Assembly (NCBI GenBank): GCA_012064385.1
Contig: QRDG01002511.1
Coordinates: 372,001-436,000 of the forward strand
Reading direction: 5' to 3'
DNA: 64,000 nucleotides
From: Puccinellia tenuiflora
Lineage: Eukaryota > Streptophyta > Magnoliopsida > Poales > Poaceae
Shown here: positions 43,250 through 56,109 of the stretch, in pieces
How positions within the stretch are numbered: position 1 is the first letter of the stretch
How the letters are laid out: the number at the start of each line of letters is the position of its first letter
The notes under the pieces: generated by a model
Seen by the model: the letters and a program-made list of their open reading frames with translations, nothing else
What the model was told of the DNA's origin: nothing
The model's database searches: none
Program-made: the position numbers and the translations under genes

Positions 43250-46200
43250 TTACTGTTGTGGACTAACAATGTCAAGAATCTGCATGCGCTACAAACGTGT
43301 AAATGTCTAATGGAGGCAAGAAAATCAAATTTCAAGACCAAACGGGACAGGTAAAAGTGAAACCTTATTGGTGAACTGTTGAAAAGATTGTCCTTCCATC
43401 AATTTCTCCAATTCCTATAGATTGATAAATGAATGGGTAGACATGAGAAAATAAATAAAGATGGCAAAAAAAAAGGAGGCCAAATACTATAAGTGAGCCA
43501 GCTACATCCATATGCACCACTATCAATTCAAGTGACATGGGTCCACCATATGATTGAAAATCAAAAGTCATAATGGAGGATAGGATATATAGGTGTATAC
43601 TGTTGGCTCAGATGCAATAAGCTAGGTATCGCATGGGTGCACATGCAAATAACACAAGTAAATTACCTTCTCTGGTTCTGAAGAACCATCAATTTGAAGT
43701 ACCATTTTCTGCAGTTCAGGGTCCTTGAGCGCATCCCGGATTTCATTCAATTCCACTGTCAAGGTAGCAAGTACATAAGATCAAGTAAAATATCTAGCGA
43801 ATATATCACAGTGTAATAGTATGAAGTGTTTTTGCTCAGCTGAACCGCTTAGCATTATCCTTCCTATGATGTATATGCCAATATTTTGCAGCAAGTTGAA
43901 TATACCATGCCATTCCATGTCCTCATTAAATGCATCATAAACTGTAGCCATTGGCAGTTACATCCTCTACCAGGAATGAGGCAAATGCAAGATGCTAATA
44001 TACTTTTCTTCTTAAAAAAATCTACTTGCCAATTTTGTTAAGAGAGCAACCTGAGGAGCATAACAATAATAAATAAGTAGTAAAAGTCGGTAGCATACCT
44101 AAAGACCTTAATCTATTTCTGTCAACAAGCCAGCTTGGATCCTCAACTTCAAGAGCTTTTGTAGGGTAAGATTTGATTGGAGATTGTGCGGGGCTCGGTT
44201 TGTTTGGAGATTGGGCGGGGCACGTTGTGTCTGGTGCTGCAGAGCAATGGTACAGCTCAAAAACAAACAATTTATTTGGCATTCCAAATTCATGATGAAG
44301 CTAAATATAGCATTTCTTCAGCATATTTTAGAGAAGCCACTTCAATTCTTTTGATAGCAACAACTGGAGGTAGTGGTGAAACAGCGACTTATACAAATAT
44401 TTATAGTAAAAAATATAATTTATTACCCTGAGCTTAACAAGTTTTTACTGGAAAATCCAAATAGAAAACATGGATAACTTAGAACAGAGAACAGTGTGTT
44501 GTATTTTACGCAAAGAGGGAAGCTGATCCTTGTCATTAGGGCAATTTGTTCCATCTTCCAGCACAGAGCTCCTTGCTGAAAAAAAATGGCATATCTATGA
44601 ATTTTTCCAAATTATGTTAGGAAAACATGTAACTTACACAAAACATCTTACAATCTAATGTATGAACAAAGACAAAGTAGAATTGGTTAAGCCCTTTTAT
44701 TGGGCGAGTAAATGATCAGGAAGATCTTTGGGGACAAATGCTACGCAACTTCTCTTCTTTTTCCATAGCAGGCTTTTGACGTGGGAAACTAAACATAATG
44801 GTTTATCAATAAAAATAGATATTGTAAACACAAACTGTTGTTCATTTTGTCTTTTATCTAACAAAAGTTGATATCCACTTACAAGTGAAATTATTGTTTC
44901 ATATAATCAACATGGGTGATCACGTGCAATGAAGTAAATGCCAATGTCCCTTTCTTCTACGGTTAGGTACTTGTATGTGTGATCGTTAATCGTACAAGAC
45001 AGTATTCACCTCATATTCCTTGTATAAGACAGTAAGCAATTATGTCTTTAGAGTTCTCTTCACAAGCTAGAGCACTTACTAACTTCCTCCTGCAACGATG
45101 ACGTGTTAATTTCTTCCTGAGCCGTTATCTTTTGGCATTCATCTGCATACAAATCAATATTTACCATCAAATACTGGTTATCAAGACATGAAGAGATCAG
45201 CAGCAACCAATATTTATATAAGGCAGGTTGATATTACATAAATTAATAGTAATATCTTTATGTTAGTCAAGATTAGGAGGACTTCTAGTAGGCAGGCAAC
45301 GCAGGTGGGTGGCACCTAGCACCTTAGCGGGCAAGGTAGCTTCCTTTTGGAAAACTGGATCATGTGCATAGTGTTGTTAAACCAATAATCTCAGTCAGAG
45401 GTATATTTCAGTAACAAAACAGAGTGACTTACAGCTAGCAGCATGAACTAAGAACATTTTATGGAGTGTGTCTGTAAGGCTCTCACAGATGTCCTTATAA
45501 ATTCAAACTCAATTTAATATTTCTACAAAAGTTCTCCTATATTTTGATTGACTGAAGAAAGGTATGGTAACATCATGAAACCAAGGAGGATAGCACTGAA
45601 GTACCTTTGTGTTTTTTAAAGCATGTCACGGAGCAACTGCAAGGAAAAACAAGATAGCATATTAGGTCCAACTACATTTCATTTAGGAGATAAAGAAGTT
45701 TCTCATGTGCTAAAAGATGACAGGATACATTCAGTTTGTTCAACCATGATATATAACTTAACCGGTAACAGGATGTGAAACATTTATGTGTACTTCCCTG
45801 TACATTTGTTATGCTTTTTTTTTAAATTGAAATCAGCTCAAAACGAGGGCACCTGAGCAAGTGGATGAATTGCAAATGACACCAGAATAGATACGAGACC
45901 AAATTAGATAGGAAACTGAAGAAACCATAATAAAGAGTATTAAGGAAGACCGATTATGGTAGATGGTGAATCGGATAAAATTAGCATATATGTTTCATAT
46001 CCTCAAAATATGAGCATAACTGCTAAAGTGTTCTTAAGTTATGTTACTGATAGGCATAACACAATGATGTTACGGTAGCAACATAAGCTAAAACCAAATC
46101 TGTGTTAATATCCCCTACAATTAACACTGAAATACTCAATGCACATAATCTTTCCCGGGGAGGAAGTAGCTGGCATTTACTTGTTGGATGGTCTATACAG

Positions 46201-47137
46201 GAATTTGCAATCTCTAGTCACAGTATTTCTTTCTAAGAAGTAAGAACCGACCAATCATAAGCTATTGTCAAGAATTATACTTTAACAGGCTAAAGCTCGC
46301 CATCCCTGTACTAAGCTATCTTTAAGTGCTAAAAGTATAATTTTCCTAAGCTTGACTTCAGGTTCATCTAAGGATAAAGAAACTGAATTCCTTGTGACAC
46401 TTAAATTTGGTAATCCCAAATATTAGGTCATGAGTGAACAATCGCGTGAGAGAAGGGATGAAGTACTACAACATGGTGATTAGTTGACATATGTCTCTGA
46501 AATACAAGATAGCTATCAACTAACCGCTATGATACTAATAAACCAAAAGCGATTCGTAATGTGAATACTGTTATAGCCAGATATCAACAGAGTAGGTTTT
46601 TCTCTTATGTACGGCATTAACACATTGAAGTAATTTGTTGGCTCACTTTGCACATATTTCGCGGCCCCGGAAGCAAGCAACTGACTCATATCCGAAGCCA
46701 TACAAAATCTTGCCCTAAATACCATAGCAGTTTACCTCTATGTGATAACATTATTCGTTCCAACCATGCCTCGTCAATCTGTCGATCCGTTCCATGAACC
46801 CTAGCTACTAGGCATTTAATTTCCACACAATAAACTAGTCCATTATAGTGAACGGGAAATTGGACTAAGTACACACCAATAGTACTCGGTTACTTCCCAT
46901 TTGACTTTGCCCGGTGCCCGGTGGCATGATTGAGCACAACGAGAAATCAAATCGATAGAGCAAAAGAAAGAAATTCCTCATATACTGCCGCCCCCACGCC
47001 TATCTTTAGCAACAAAGAACTCATATGTGCATACAGGTAGAGAAAGCTAATGGTTCAACTTACTAGGGCGTGCGGCAAGTGGGGCACTTGTACTTGGACG
47101 GCGCCTCCTTGCACACATCGCAGCTCCTAGCCCCCAT
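43250..47137 (-). CDS. ZNHIT3: Zinc finger HIT-domain protein, ZNHIT3 type (box C/D snoRNP assembly)
   Basis: Eight short minus-strand exons: 47137-47064, 45636-45605, 45142-45080, 44575-44510, 44236-44099, 43755-43667, 43414-43364 and 43279-43250. All are GT-AG and phase-consistent, giving 180 residues. Residues 6-38 form a zf-HIT finger: CDVC, CPTC, YCSVTC, then H34 and C38 (C-x2-C-x8-C-x2-C-x4-C-x3-C-x3-H-x3-C). The central part is variable and Pro/Ser-rich (PAQSPNKPSPAQSP). The C-terminal helical block IRDALKDPELQKMVLQIDGSSEPE plus ELEKLMEGQSF matches the conserved ZNHIT3 tail that binds NUFIP. The family acts with NUFIP and the R2TP/HSP90 system in maturing box C/D snoRNPs in the nucleus. 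Exon 1 starts at the only suitable ATG. Confidence 0.9.
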
Positions 47138-47482
47138 TCGGAGCCCAACTCTTCGTGGTATGCCACAGGCGAAGTCAACACGAGCGGCCGCCTGGTACTC
47201 CTGTAGCCCCGGTGGTGGATATTGGGGTGATTGAGCGCCGGCGCAGCACCACGGCGGCAGGGAGGCTGGGAGTTCTGTTCTTCGGCGTCGGCGGCCTGAG
47301 GAAAGGGCCTCCTATTTGATGCAGAGAGGAGCGTGGCGCCACATGGGCCACATTATGGCACGGCCTAATAGCAGATGTGCTTTCTCCTTCTCTTTATGGG
47401 CTCATCTAGCAGGAGGGCAGCCTCTGGGCTCGCGCGCGGTGACATACAACGCTCGTACCGTGCGCTTTTCGGGAGTCCTTTA
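47138..47482. other. ZNHIT3 upstream region
   Basis: Presumed promoter and leader of ZNHIT3, moderately GC-rich. No TATA box or other motif was identified with confidence. Confidence 0.4.
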
Positions 47483-48029
47483 GGTCGCCTGGGTGCCACT
47501 AACAAAAGGGTTCCTTTAGAAAGGGAAAAACAAAGCGTTACAACGCGCCACGTGGTGACTTGACAGTGTCCGTTGAAGGCAAAATCGAATTTCGCTATCA
47601 GGTGTGGTCCCCGCGCGTACGTACATGAGCTGGCTAGCTCCTGCGCTGAGGAAGCCCCGTCTCCCTGCGCGTACGGTGGTGCGGCTGTACATCCATGCTC
47701 CCGCGCGTGTACGTTCTCCGGCCGGGCGCGCGTGTACGAGAAACGGAGCACTGCTTGGCTCTGCTCGGAACGTAGGTACGCATGCTTGGTGCACATGTGT
47801 GCATGCTAGTTGTTTTGATCGGAAGGTACACATGCGAAAAGAAAAAACTAAAAGATGTACACATAATACAAACTACACAAAGATATAAATCTAAATCTCT
47901 CTTGCATACCGGTATATAAATTGGGTTACTTGCCACCCCCACCCTAACCCCTAAGTTATATATACGAGTTACAAGTTTTTCATGATCTAGCGGCTCGGCT
48001 GCGTCCCCCGTTGGCGGACTCAGCCTCAG

Positions 48030-48106
48030 GGCGTTAGGGTACGGAGGCTTCATCGCTCGTCGACGCTATCGCGTCGACGGCGACGAATCCTCCGTACCCT
48101 AACGCC
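48030..48106. repeat. Strong hairpin/palindrome
   Basis: 18-bp perfect arms GGCGTTAGGGTACGGAGG (48030-48047) and CCTCCGTACCCTAACGCC (48089-48106) enclose a 41-nt centre that itself pairs through two CGTCGACG octamers (48058-48065 and 48072-48079). Confidence 0.85.
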
Positions 48107-48164
48107 TACGCTAACGCGTTGCATACTGTCTGTTACATGGCAACGTTCGTTAGAAACATGGATG

Positions 48165-48440
48165 TACAGAGTTTTCAGAGCAGAAAGTACAGATTATAGC
48201 GACCAGGATGTACACACATGTTGTTACAGGATGTACACTCATGTTGTTACTGGATGTATAAAATTTGAAAATGTACAAACTGAAAACGTACAAAACTGAA
48301 AATGTACAACCACGTGCTACCGAATGTACAGAAAACTGGAAATATACAAATTTGGAGTTGTACAAACTGGAGATGTACAAAATCTAGAAATGTACAACCA
48401 CGTGCTACCGGATGTACAACAACGTACTACCGAATTTACA
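48165..48440. repeat. Degenerate GATGTACA tandem repeat
   Basis: More than ten GATGTACA/AATGTACAA units, some followed by a longer module (CCACGTGCTACCG(A/G)ATGTACA, at about 48309 and 48399). No coding frame is credible. Confidence 0.65.
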
Positions 48441-48889
48441 AAAAAAAAGTTTCTCGAAACCTATCAACATGGGATCTAGTTTTGAAGATCTCGACGCGAG
48501 GATCTCAAATATGAAAACGGTTCGTAATTTGGATCAACGGTTCTAGAGATATTTCATTTTAAAAAAACGAATCTAAAAATCCTACCAAAACTCTCTAGTG
48601 TTGCCACTTGTCACGCATGCAAACACCCACGGAGGACCAAGCGAGAAGAAGGTGGCACTTGGCGCGAGGAGAGCGGAGTAAAAGTTCCCTTTACAAAGGG
48701 TTCCCTTTTTCTAACGATTGCCGACCGTCCGCGGTCGCCTCGCCTACTACGAGGACTAATTGGGCCAGCCCATTTTCACGAGTGAAGACTGTTTCAGTGT
48801 TTCTTCGCGAGGTCGCGCACCCGTGAGGACTTTTTCACGTGCGAAGTCTTTTAAACAGAAAGACGTACGCGAAGACTTTTTCGTGGCGG

Positions 48890-50560
48890 ATTTTCAAATT
48901 TGAACAAATATAAAAATTCGAACAAATTTTAAATCTGAACAATTTTCAAATCCGATTTTTTCTTTAAGATTTATTAAATTTGAATGATTTTATTATTTGA
49001 ACATAAAACAAAATTTGAATGATTTCCAAAAAAAATATCTGAACAGAAAATTTACCCGAACAGAAACTATTTTTGAACAGAAACAACTCTTGAACAATTT
49101 TACGAACACAGAAAAAGTGTTTGAACGATTTTATGAAAACTATTTTTGAACGATTTTAAAAAGTGAACAAAAAAAAGGCCAGTGAACGGAAACTATTTTT
49201 GAACGATTTAAAAGTGAACAGAAAAGGCAGGTGAACGAAACCTATTTTTGAAAGATTTTAAAAGTGAACAGAAAATGCCGGTGAACGAAACTTATTTTTG
49301 AATGATCTTAAAGTGAACAGAAAATGGGGGTGAACGAAATTTTAAAAAATGAACAGAAAAAGGGGGTGAACGAAAACTATTTCTGAACGATTTTAAAAGT
49401 GAACAAAAAAGCCGGTGAACCAAAACTATTTTTGAACGATTTTAAAAAAATGAAAATAAAATGGGGTGTGAACGGAAACTATTTTCGAACGATTTTAAAA
49501 GTGCACAAAAAAATCGTTGAACGAAAACTATTTTTGAACGATTTTAAAAAATGAACAGAAAAAGGGGGTGAACGAAAACTATTTCTGAACGATTTTAAAA
49601 GTTAACAAAAAAGCCGGTGAACCAAAACTATTTTTGAACGATTCTGGAAAATGAAAAGAAAATGGGATGTGGACGGATACTATTTTCGAACGATTTTAAA
49701 AGTGAACAAAAAATCGTTGAACAAAAACTATTTTTGAATGATTTTAAAAAATGAACAAAAAATGGGAGTGAAGGGAAACTATTTCTGAACGATTTTAAGA
49801 GTGAACAAAAAAGGCGGTGAACCAAAACTATTTTTGAACGATTTTCAAAAATGAAAAGAAAATGGGGTGTAAACGGAAACTATTTTCGAACGATTTTAAA
49901 AGTGAACAAAAAAATTGTTGAACGAAAACTATTTTTGAACGATTTTAAAAATGAATAGAAATGAGAGTGGAGGGAAACTATTTCTGAACGATTTTAAAAG
50001 TGAACAAAAAAGCCGGTGAACCAAAACTATTTTTGAACGATTTTGAAAAAATGAAAATAAAATGGGGTGTGAACGGAAAACCTATTTTTGAACGATTTTT
50101 AAAAATGAACAGAAAATGGGGTCGAACGGAAACCATTTTGAACGATTTTAAAAAGTGAACAAGAAAAGTCGGTGAACGAAAAATATTTTTGAATGATTTT
50201 AAAAAATAAACAGAAAATGGGGGTGAATGGAAACTATTTTTGAACGATTTTAAAAGTGAAAAAAGCCGATGAACGAAAACTATTTTTTGAATGATTTTAA
50301 AAAATGAACAGAAAATTTCAAAACCGAACAACTTTTTAAAACTGAACAAATTTCAAAACCAATTTTTTAAAAAATCTAAACAATTTTTAAATTTAAACAA
50401 AATATAAAATCCGAACAAATTTCGAAACCGAACAAAATTTTAAATCCGAACAATTTTGAAAATTTGAACAAATTTCAAATCCGAACAATTTTTTAAATAT
50501 GAACATTTTTTTAAAATCCGAACAACTTTCGAAAAATCTGAACAGTATTTAACTTTCGAA
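48890..50560. repeat. AT-rich minisatellite with higher-order structure
   Basis: About 1.7 kb built from ~50-bp monomers of the form (GGTGAACGAAAACTATTT)(TTGAACGATTTTAAAA)(GTGAACAAAAAA...). Edges decay into short AAATTTGAACAA units. Between about 49360 and 50030 every fourth monomer has the diagnostic ATTTCTGAACG (about 49381, 49583, 49783 and 49982), so a four-monomer unit of ~200 bp was itself amplified. It has no CRISPR-like spacers. Confidence 0.85.
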
Positions 50561-50561
50561 A

Positions 50562-50982
50562 TATGAGAAATTTCTTAAGTAAAATAATTGAAAGAAACAG
50601 AGAAAACAGAAAAAGAACCTAAGAAACAAAGGAAAACGAAAAAAAAAACTAACCGGGCCGGCCCACCCGCGTCGCCAGCGCGCATTTCTTCAGGCGACGG
50701 CTCTGTTTCCCGTCGCTGTGAAGCGATATATAGGATTTGCCGCGCTTTTCACCTTCAAATGTCACACGTTGGATACAAATTTTTCTGAACTAAAAATTAG
50801 GATGTTTTAAACCCTTAAATCCACAATACCGTCTAAATCACCCCCTAGCACTCAATTTGTGTGGTTTTGGACCAATTTGAGTGGTATTGAGCAAGTTTGG
50901 ACTGTTTTGGTGCGCTCACGTGGATGGCTGACGTGGCAAAGCAACTGAAGGCGTTAGTGTGCGGGTGGGGCCCACCTGTCAG
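50562..50982. other. Unassigned sequence between minisatellite and LTR-like element
   Basis: Includes an A-rich stretch, then GGGCCGGCCCACCCGCGTCGCC (50659-50680) and diverse intergenic sequence. No gene is seen. Confidence 0.35.
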
Positions 50983-53900
50983 TGTAATACCCCGCAGTTA
51001 TAGGTTCCGAAAGGGTAGAAATAGGAAGTTTGCATCTTTGCATTCATGCATGCTTGAAAAGTCCGAATAATTTTCGCGCTTTTATGCAAAAAGGACTACG
51101 AAGTCGAACTCTGACAAACGTCGATGATCTGGAAACATATCACTGACTAGTAGTCGAGACAATTCGATCTAACATTAGTCGCCTATTTTGAAACCCTAGT
51201 TTTAAAAGAAAGGTTGGGTTATCACCTCTATTGAAAGTTTATTAAAGTAACTTCAAATTTGAATACAAATGTATCAACACTTGTAAACCTTATCTCTATT
51301 CTTACTCTCAAATTTTTGAATTCATATTCATATTCAACAAATACATTTTATCTTAATATTCTAAGAATTCATATTCTTGTAATTCCACATTTAATTCTCC
51401 ACAAAATTTCAATCATCATCATTACATTTCACAAGCAATTCTTCTTACAAATTGAATTAATTTCCAACATCCAATACATTTTACAATTAAATTTTAATAC
51501 ACAATTTTGATATCAATAAATTACATTATGCAATTCTGATATAAAATAAATGACATTATACAATAAACTTTACAAGTGGAATTATTCCACAATCTCATAC
51601 AAATTAAATCCTATACATAATATAGCTTATTACAAGTGGAATTGTTCCACAAATCTGTTACAATAAATGATATCCTACAGTATCAGGTCCTTCTACAAAT
51701 TTACTACTGAAAAGTAAAAATAAAAGAAAAACCTATAAACTAAATCCTTTAGTTGATCTCCAGAAACTCCAAACCTACAAAAATCGAACACAATTCACAA
51801 AGAAAAGATTTGTTAAGGTTAGAAATTTTCGCCAAGTACATTGGTACTGGTTGTTGCTATAATACTGGGCAGAGTGTCAAATTCCATGAATTGGAATTGA
51901 CATTTGAGTTCACAGACAAAAATCAAATCAAATATCCAACAAGAGGCAACTTGATCATGCTCAGCATGCATTAAGCATGTAAAAGGGGCAAAGGCAGAAC
52001 CAGCTTTACAACTTAGGCAACCTGAGGGACTAGCTGTAGTTATCACATGAATACATGATCATCCCCAAAATTTGTCCAAAGGCAACAAGGAAACAGAACA
52101 AATCATCTCTGCCAAATATACAATTTAAATCCACCTTCTTAATTGTGGTGTCACATTTACCATTAAATTGATAAATGGACCCAATATTCCTTAAAGCCCA
52201 CAGGTAAAGACAGTCACAACCCTAGTTACAAATTCTAGCCCACCAGAGAAGCCACCCAAATCCATCAAGTATATATCAATTCCATGGCAGCAGAGGGATG
52301 TCCAATCAGTTCATAACCATAGTACATAGCAGTAGTCGGCAGGAGCTTGATAAGATCAAGTGAGGTGGAGGGATAACTCCCTGCGCAAGGATCCTAGCTG
52401 AGAGTAATCCACAAGTGGATTTGAAACCATTCCACAACTCAAATGGATGGACTTGAACCATTTCATAACCAGATTGAACAACAACAGCCGGCAGAGCAAG
52501 GATAGGATCAAGGAGGAGGAAAGAGTTAGCCAAAATGGAGTAAACAATACCTTGGCACAGAAATTCAATCACCAGAGGATAAGAACCTCCATAGTTTAAC
52601 AGAAGAGTAGCAACTCGAGGTGGAGGAGGGCCACTGCAAGCAGCTTACACATCACATGCAATTATCCTGGTGTCACAACCAGAATCATCTAAAAACCCTA
52701 TAAATAGGGCAGCCAGCCGAATCCACAAGGCATCACACAGCCAAGCACATCACACACATCTCTGAAAATGTTCATCATCAAGAACATTAGCCACATCAAA
52801 TCTTGCAGCTAGAACTATACACCTTAGGAAAATTGAAGCAGCTAGGAGGAGCAGGCTATCCACAAGACGCAGGTTGTCAGTATAGCCAGAAGACCAAGCT
52901 ACTCAACAGCAGCAGGTTGATCCTTTGAGTGTTAAGCAGAGAAGGAGAGAATTAGCTAACTCTGATACTGACAGAGCCAAGCTAAGCATGTTTGCATGCA
53001 TGGAAGGGGAAGAGAGGAAGTGAGGAGTATCTGTTCTTATCAGAACCATGTTTAACATGGACTATGCTAAGGATAGATGAGAGGGAAGTGCAGCACCTGT
53101 TCTTTATAAAATACACAAGCCAGTAGCCTAGCATATCTGTCACTAGAAGAAGCACAGGAAAGCATAAGAAAAGAATTTTCCAAAAGCTAATTATTCTAGC
53201 CAGCTTCTGTGTAACTCCAGTGGAGGCATCACAGCATGCATAGCTAATTTCCTTTAGCCACAGAAATAATTCCACACTTGCACAGAGCACAGAGCACAGC
53301 TATAGCAAGATATCCAATTCCAAACCCTATTTTTCTCACCCAAATCTTACCTCTGTCCACTAAGGAAATTCTTCTAAATATACCCACTACTGAATCAAGC
53401 ACTAAAACATCTAGAGCAAAATAAATCATCAACAACAAAACATATCCAGTGTACCAGTACAATTTTGCTAAGTACCAGTGAGGAAATCTTGAGCAGCATA
53501 GAAGCTAAGCTAGACCAGAAAGGAGTCTAGAAGGAGGAGATAGCAGAGAGGAGGAGGAAGAGGAACCTTACCGTGCGCCCATGGCCGTAACGGCATGACG
53601 ACGGGGCAGTGCCCGTGTGGTCATGACGGAGGACCAAGGGAGGAGCAGCACCACAGCAACACCACCCCAGCACCACCGTAGCACGGAGGCGAGCTCCACA
53701 CCGGCGGCGGAGCAGAGCAGGAGTCGGGAGCACGATTAATCGCGCTGCAACCGAGACCTCAACCGGGGAACGGTCCAGCACGCACGCGTCGGTGGAGAAG
53801 AAGGAGAGCAGCTCGGCAGAACCAGAGAGCGGAGCCATACACCTAATCATGGCGAGGCAGCTCAGAGGAGGAGAAGCACGGCGGAGTGGCGCCATCACCG

Positions 53901-56109
53901 AAACCCTAACCCTAGGGATGGGTTGCGCACAAACACACCAGAAGAGGAAAAGCAGATCGACAAGGAGAAGAGAGAGCGTCAAAAGGGCTTTCTTTTGCGC
54001 CCTAGCATGACAGCGGAGCTGGCCGGAGCACGCCGGAATCGGTCGGCGACGGTGGAGGCGAAAAGGGGATCGCGTCGACACGAGAGCGAGGGAGAGAAGA
54101 GAAGGAGAGAAGAGAGTGGTTCGGTCTGACCGAACCGATTCGGGTTGACTTGGTTCAACCAAGTGACCAAGGACCTAAATGCAATTCTAAGAAATTGCTG
54201 AATTTAAATCAAATCTAAATTATAACACAAAATTTAAATCCAAAATAAGAAACCTAAAAATCAAATAAAAATATGTTCTTAACTCAAAATTTTGCAAGGA
54301 TTTCAAAAATGATTTTTACTTGATTATTGAAAAATATTCAAAGATCTTAGTGGAAATGATCTGAATTATTTCCAAATATTCAAAGGTCCTTAAGTGGAAA
54401 TGATTTGAATTATTTTCCAAAACATTCAAAGATCCTTAAGTGGACATGATTTGAAGTATTTTAATATTCAAGGATCCTTCAGTGGAAATGAATTGAATTA
54501 TCTTCCTAAAAGTAAAATAAATTACCATTCTGTAAATGACTGTCCCGTAACTCATCCTAGGTAAAACACACAAAAAAGAAAAGAAATTATCCTAAAAATA
54601 TGAAGGGGGGGGGGGGATTTTCCAAAACCTCCAACAATCATTTCATCTATGCATAATAGCATGAATTGGATTTTCAAACATTGTCTTATAAAGACAATGA
54701 TGTTGATTTTCAGAACACGAGGTTCACGAATCGCCGGAAGCTTTAGACTGCACTACTTGTCAGTCTCAAGGCAAGTTCATTCTTGCATACCGTTTGATGT
54801 ATTTTTATCAAAGTACTTGCAAAGTTACCTATACGTTCCTTTCACTTGCATCAAAAAGAAAAGTATTTTCGAATGATGTGGTATATACTATTGGTTGGCG
54901 GTGGAACAATGGTAAGATGAATAGGTACGGTGTTCCATCGTATGGGAAGGTATATATCCTTAGGAACTAATAACCCCTTTCCAGTGATCCTTTCGCCGTA
55001 GTAAAAGCATCAACCAACGGACTTTGTATGGGCGGGGTCAGTCAGAGGCTTCTTTTCTCATCCGCATATCCTCGGCAGGCCTACACCGGGTTGGGTCGTT
55101 GCGGCGGCCAACAGCGTGGAAGCGCGTGCTCTTCCTGCCCGACGGGGTAATTGGTGGGGAAGCTTGGGAGGGGTGTTGGGTATGCGTGGAACATGATTCC
55201 CCTACCGCATCACAAATGGGCGGATGTGTGTTGATTTGGGAGAAGCTCCACATGACTGGATGTCCTGAGCCTTGGCTATAACACTCATGGAGTGTAAAGA
55301 GAGCAGATATAGGGCCAGGCAACTGTTGGGTAAAGTGATGCAACTCTGCAGAGTCAAACAACAAATTTGTGATTTCACAACCGTGTTCCCGGTATGGAAC
55401 TACGAGATCGAGGCCGGAATGGAGTCCCATTTGGATTCACAAGACCGGTGGAGACTGTGGACATAGTTTTCAGAATAAAATCTATCTTTTGAAGAAATGT
55501 TTACAAAAACTTGCATCTATGCCAAAGACCCGAGGTTTTGGCAGTAGCTAGTGCATGATACACCTTATCTATATATATTCAGAACTTGCTGAGTAACGCT
55601 GTTGCTCACCCTTTCCTTTTTGACCCCATGCTTAGACTTTGAGGAGGCAATCAAGGAGAGTTATGGAGCTTACCATGAGGACGAGGTATACTATGAGGAA
55701 CCTGATCTATCCGGAGGGGTGGAAGGCATCGACTACCTAATTGCTTATGGAGGCGATGATGATGAGCCCGAGACTTAGTCTCCTATCTTAGGGGCAGGGC
55801 CGAGCAATTCTAGACTAGTACTACTTAGGTTGTTGAGCCCGATGGTTCTTAGTTTACTTCTTTCTATCGTTAATAAGTTGACCTCAGTCAACCGTACTGT
55901 AGTTGAAATTCCTCCCATGTCGGAGGAAGACGTTGAAGCTTTTGTACACTTCTGGCTTGTAATCTTTAGCAGTGTGTAATAAAGTGGACCCGCAATGTTT
56001 CTGTTGTACTACTCTGAGGGATGTAATATTTACGGATGAGTCCTTCCGTGGATGTTATGTCAACGACTTGTACACTACAATATGCAGTGGTGTGCGGGGT
56101 CACCGCACA
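50983..56109 (+). mobile_element. Probable solo LTR or LARD-type long terminal repeat
   Basis: The block starts TGTAATACCCCG and ends CGGGGTCACCGCACA. These ends are mutually inverted (TGT...ACA, ACCCCG/CGGGGT), as in grass LTRs, over 5127 bp with no pol coding. A CTATAAATAG box at about 52698 gives a candidate plus-strand promoter. Near the end are a GTGTAATAAAGTGGACC segment (55975) that could carry polyadenylation signals and a short acidic ORF (55593-55778). I did not find a matching 5-bp duplication; the right end abuts a truncated Gypsy gag. Ends and class are therefore tentative. Confidence 0.4.
55593..55778 (+). other. Short acidic open frame within the LTR-like block
   Basis: An uninterrupted frame ends DFEEAIKESYGAYHEDEVYY...GGDDDEPET then TAG (55776-55778). 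It has no ATG of its own but is preceded by CATGCTTAG at 55628-55636, which could be a 3' splice site (CTTAG then ACTTTGAG...). Composition is strikingly acidic. No family recognised. Confidence 0.3.

Larger units (their letters stand above)
47491..48732. mobile_element. Putative TIR transposon with 8-bp target duplication
   Basis: GGTCGCCT at 47483-47490 and at 48733-48740 flank a 1242-bp block. Its ends carry a loose inverted repeat: CTAACAAAAGGGTTCCTTTAGAAAGG (about 47500-47525) versus the reverse complement of the right end, GTTAGAAAAAGGGAACCCTTTG. The interior has a hairpin (48030-48106) and a GATGTACA-rich degenerate repeat. No transposase is present. An 8-bp duplication would fit hAT, and 8-9 bp a Mutator-like element; the TIR alignment is imperfect, so this call is tentative. 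Confidence 0.4.

Noticed and set aside
47365..48053. Several 90-140-codon frames on both strands
   Set aside because: Mutually overlapping, not conserved in appearance, and located within the putative TIR element and its edge.
48890..50560. CRISPR-like array
   Set aside because: Repeats are contiguous diverged monomers without unique spacers, and the genome is a plant nuclear one.
53527..54162. 211-codon minus-strand frame
   Set aside because: Lies in the LTR-like block, low-complexity Ser/Leu/Arg composition, no recognisable domain or splice context.
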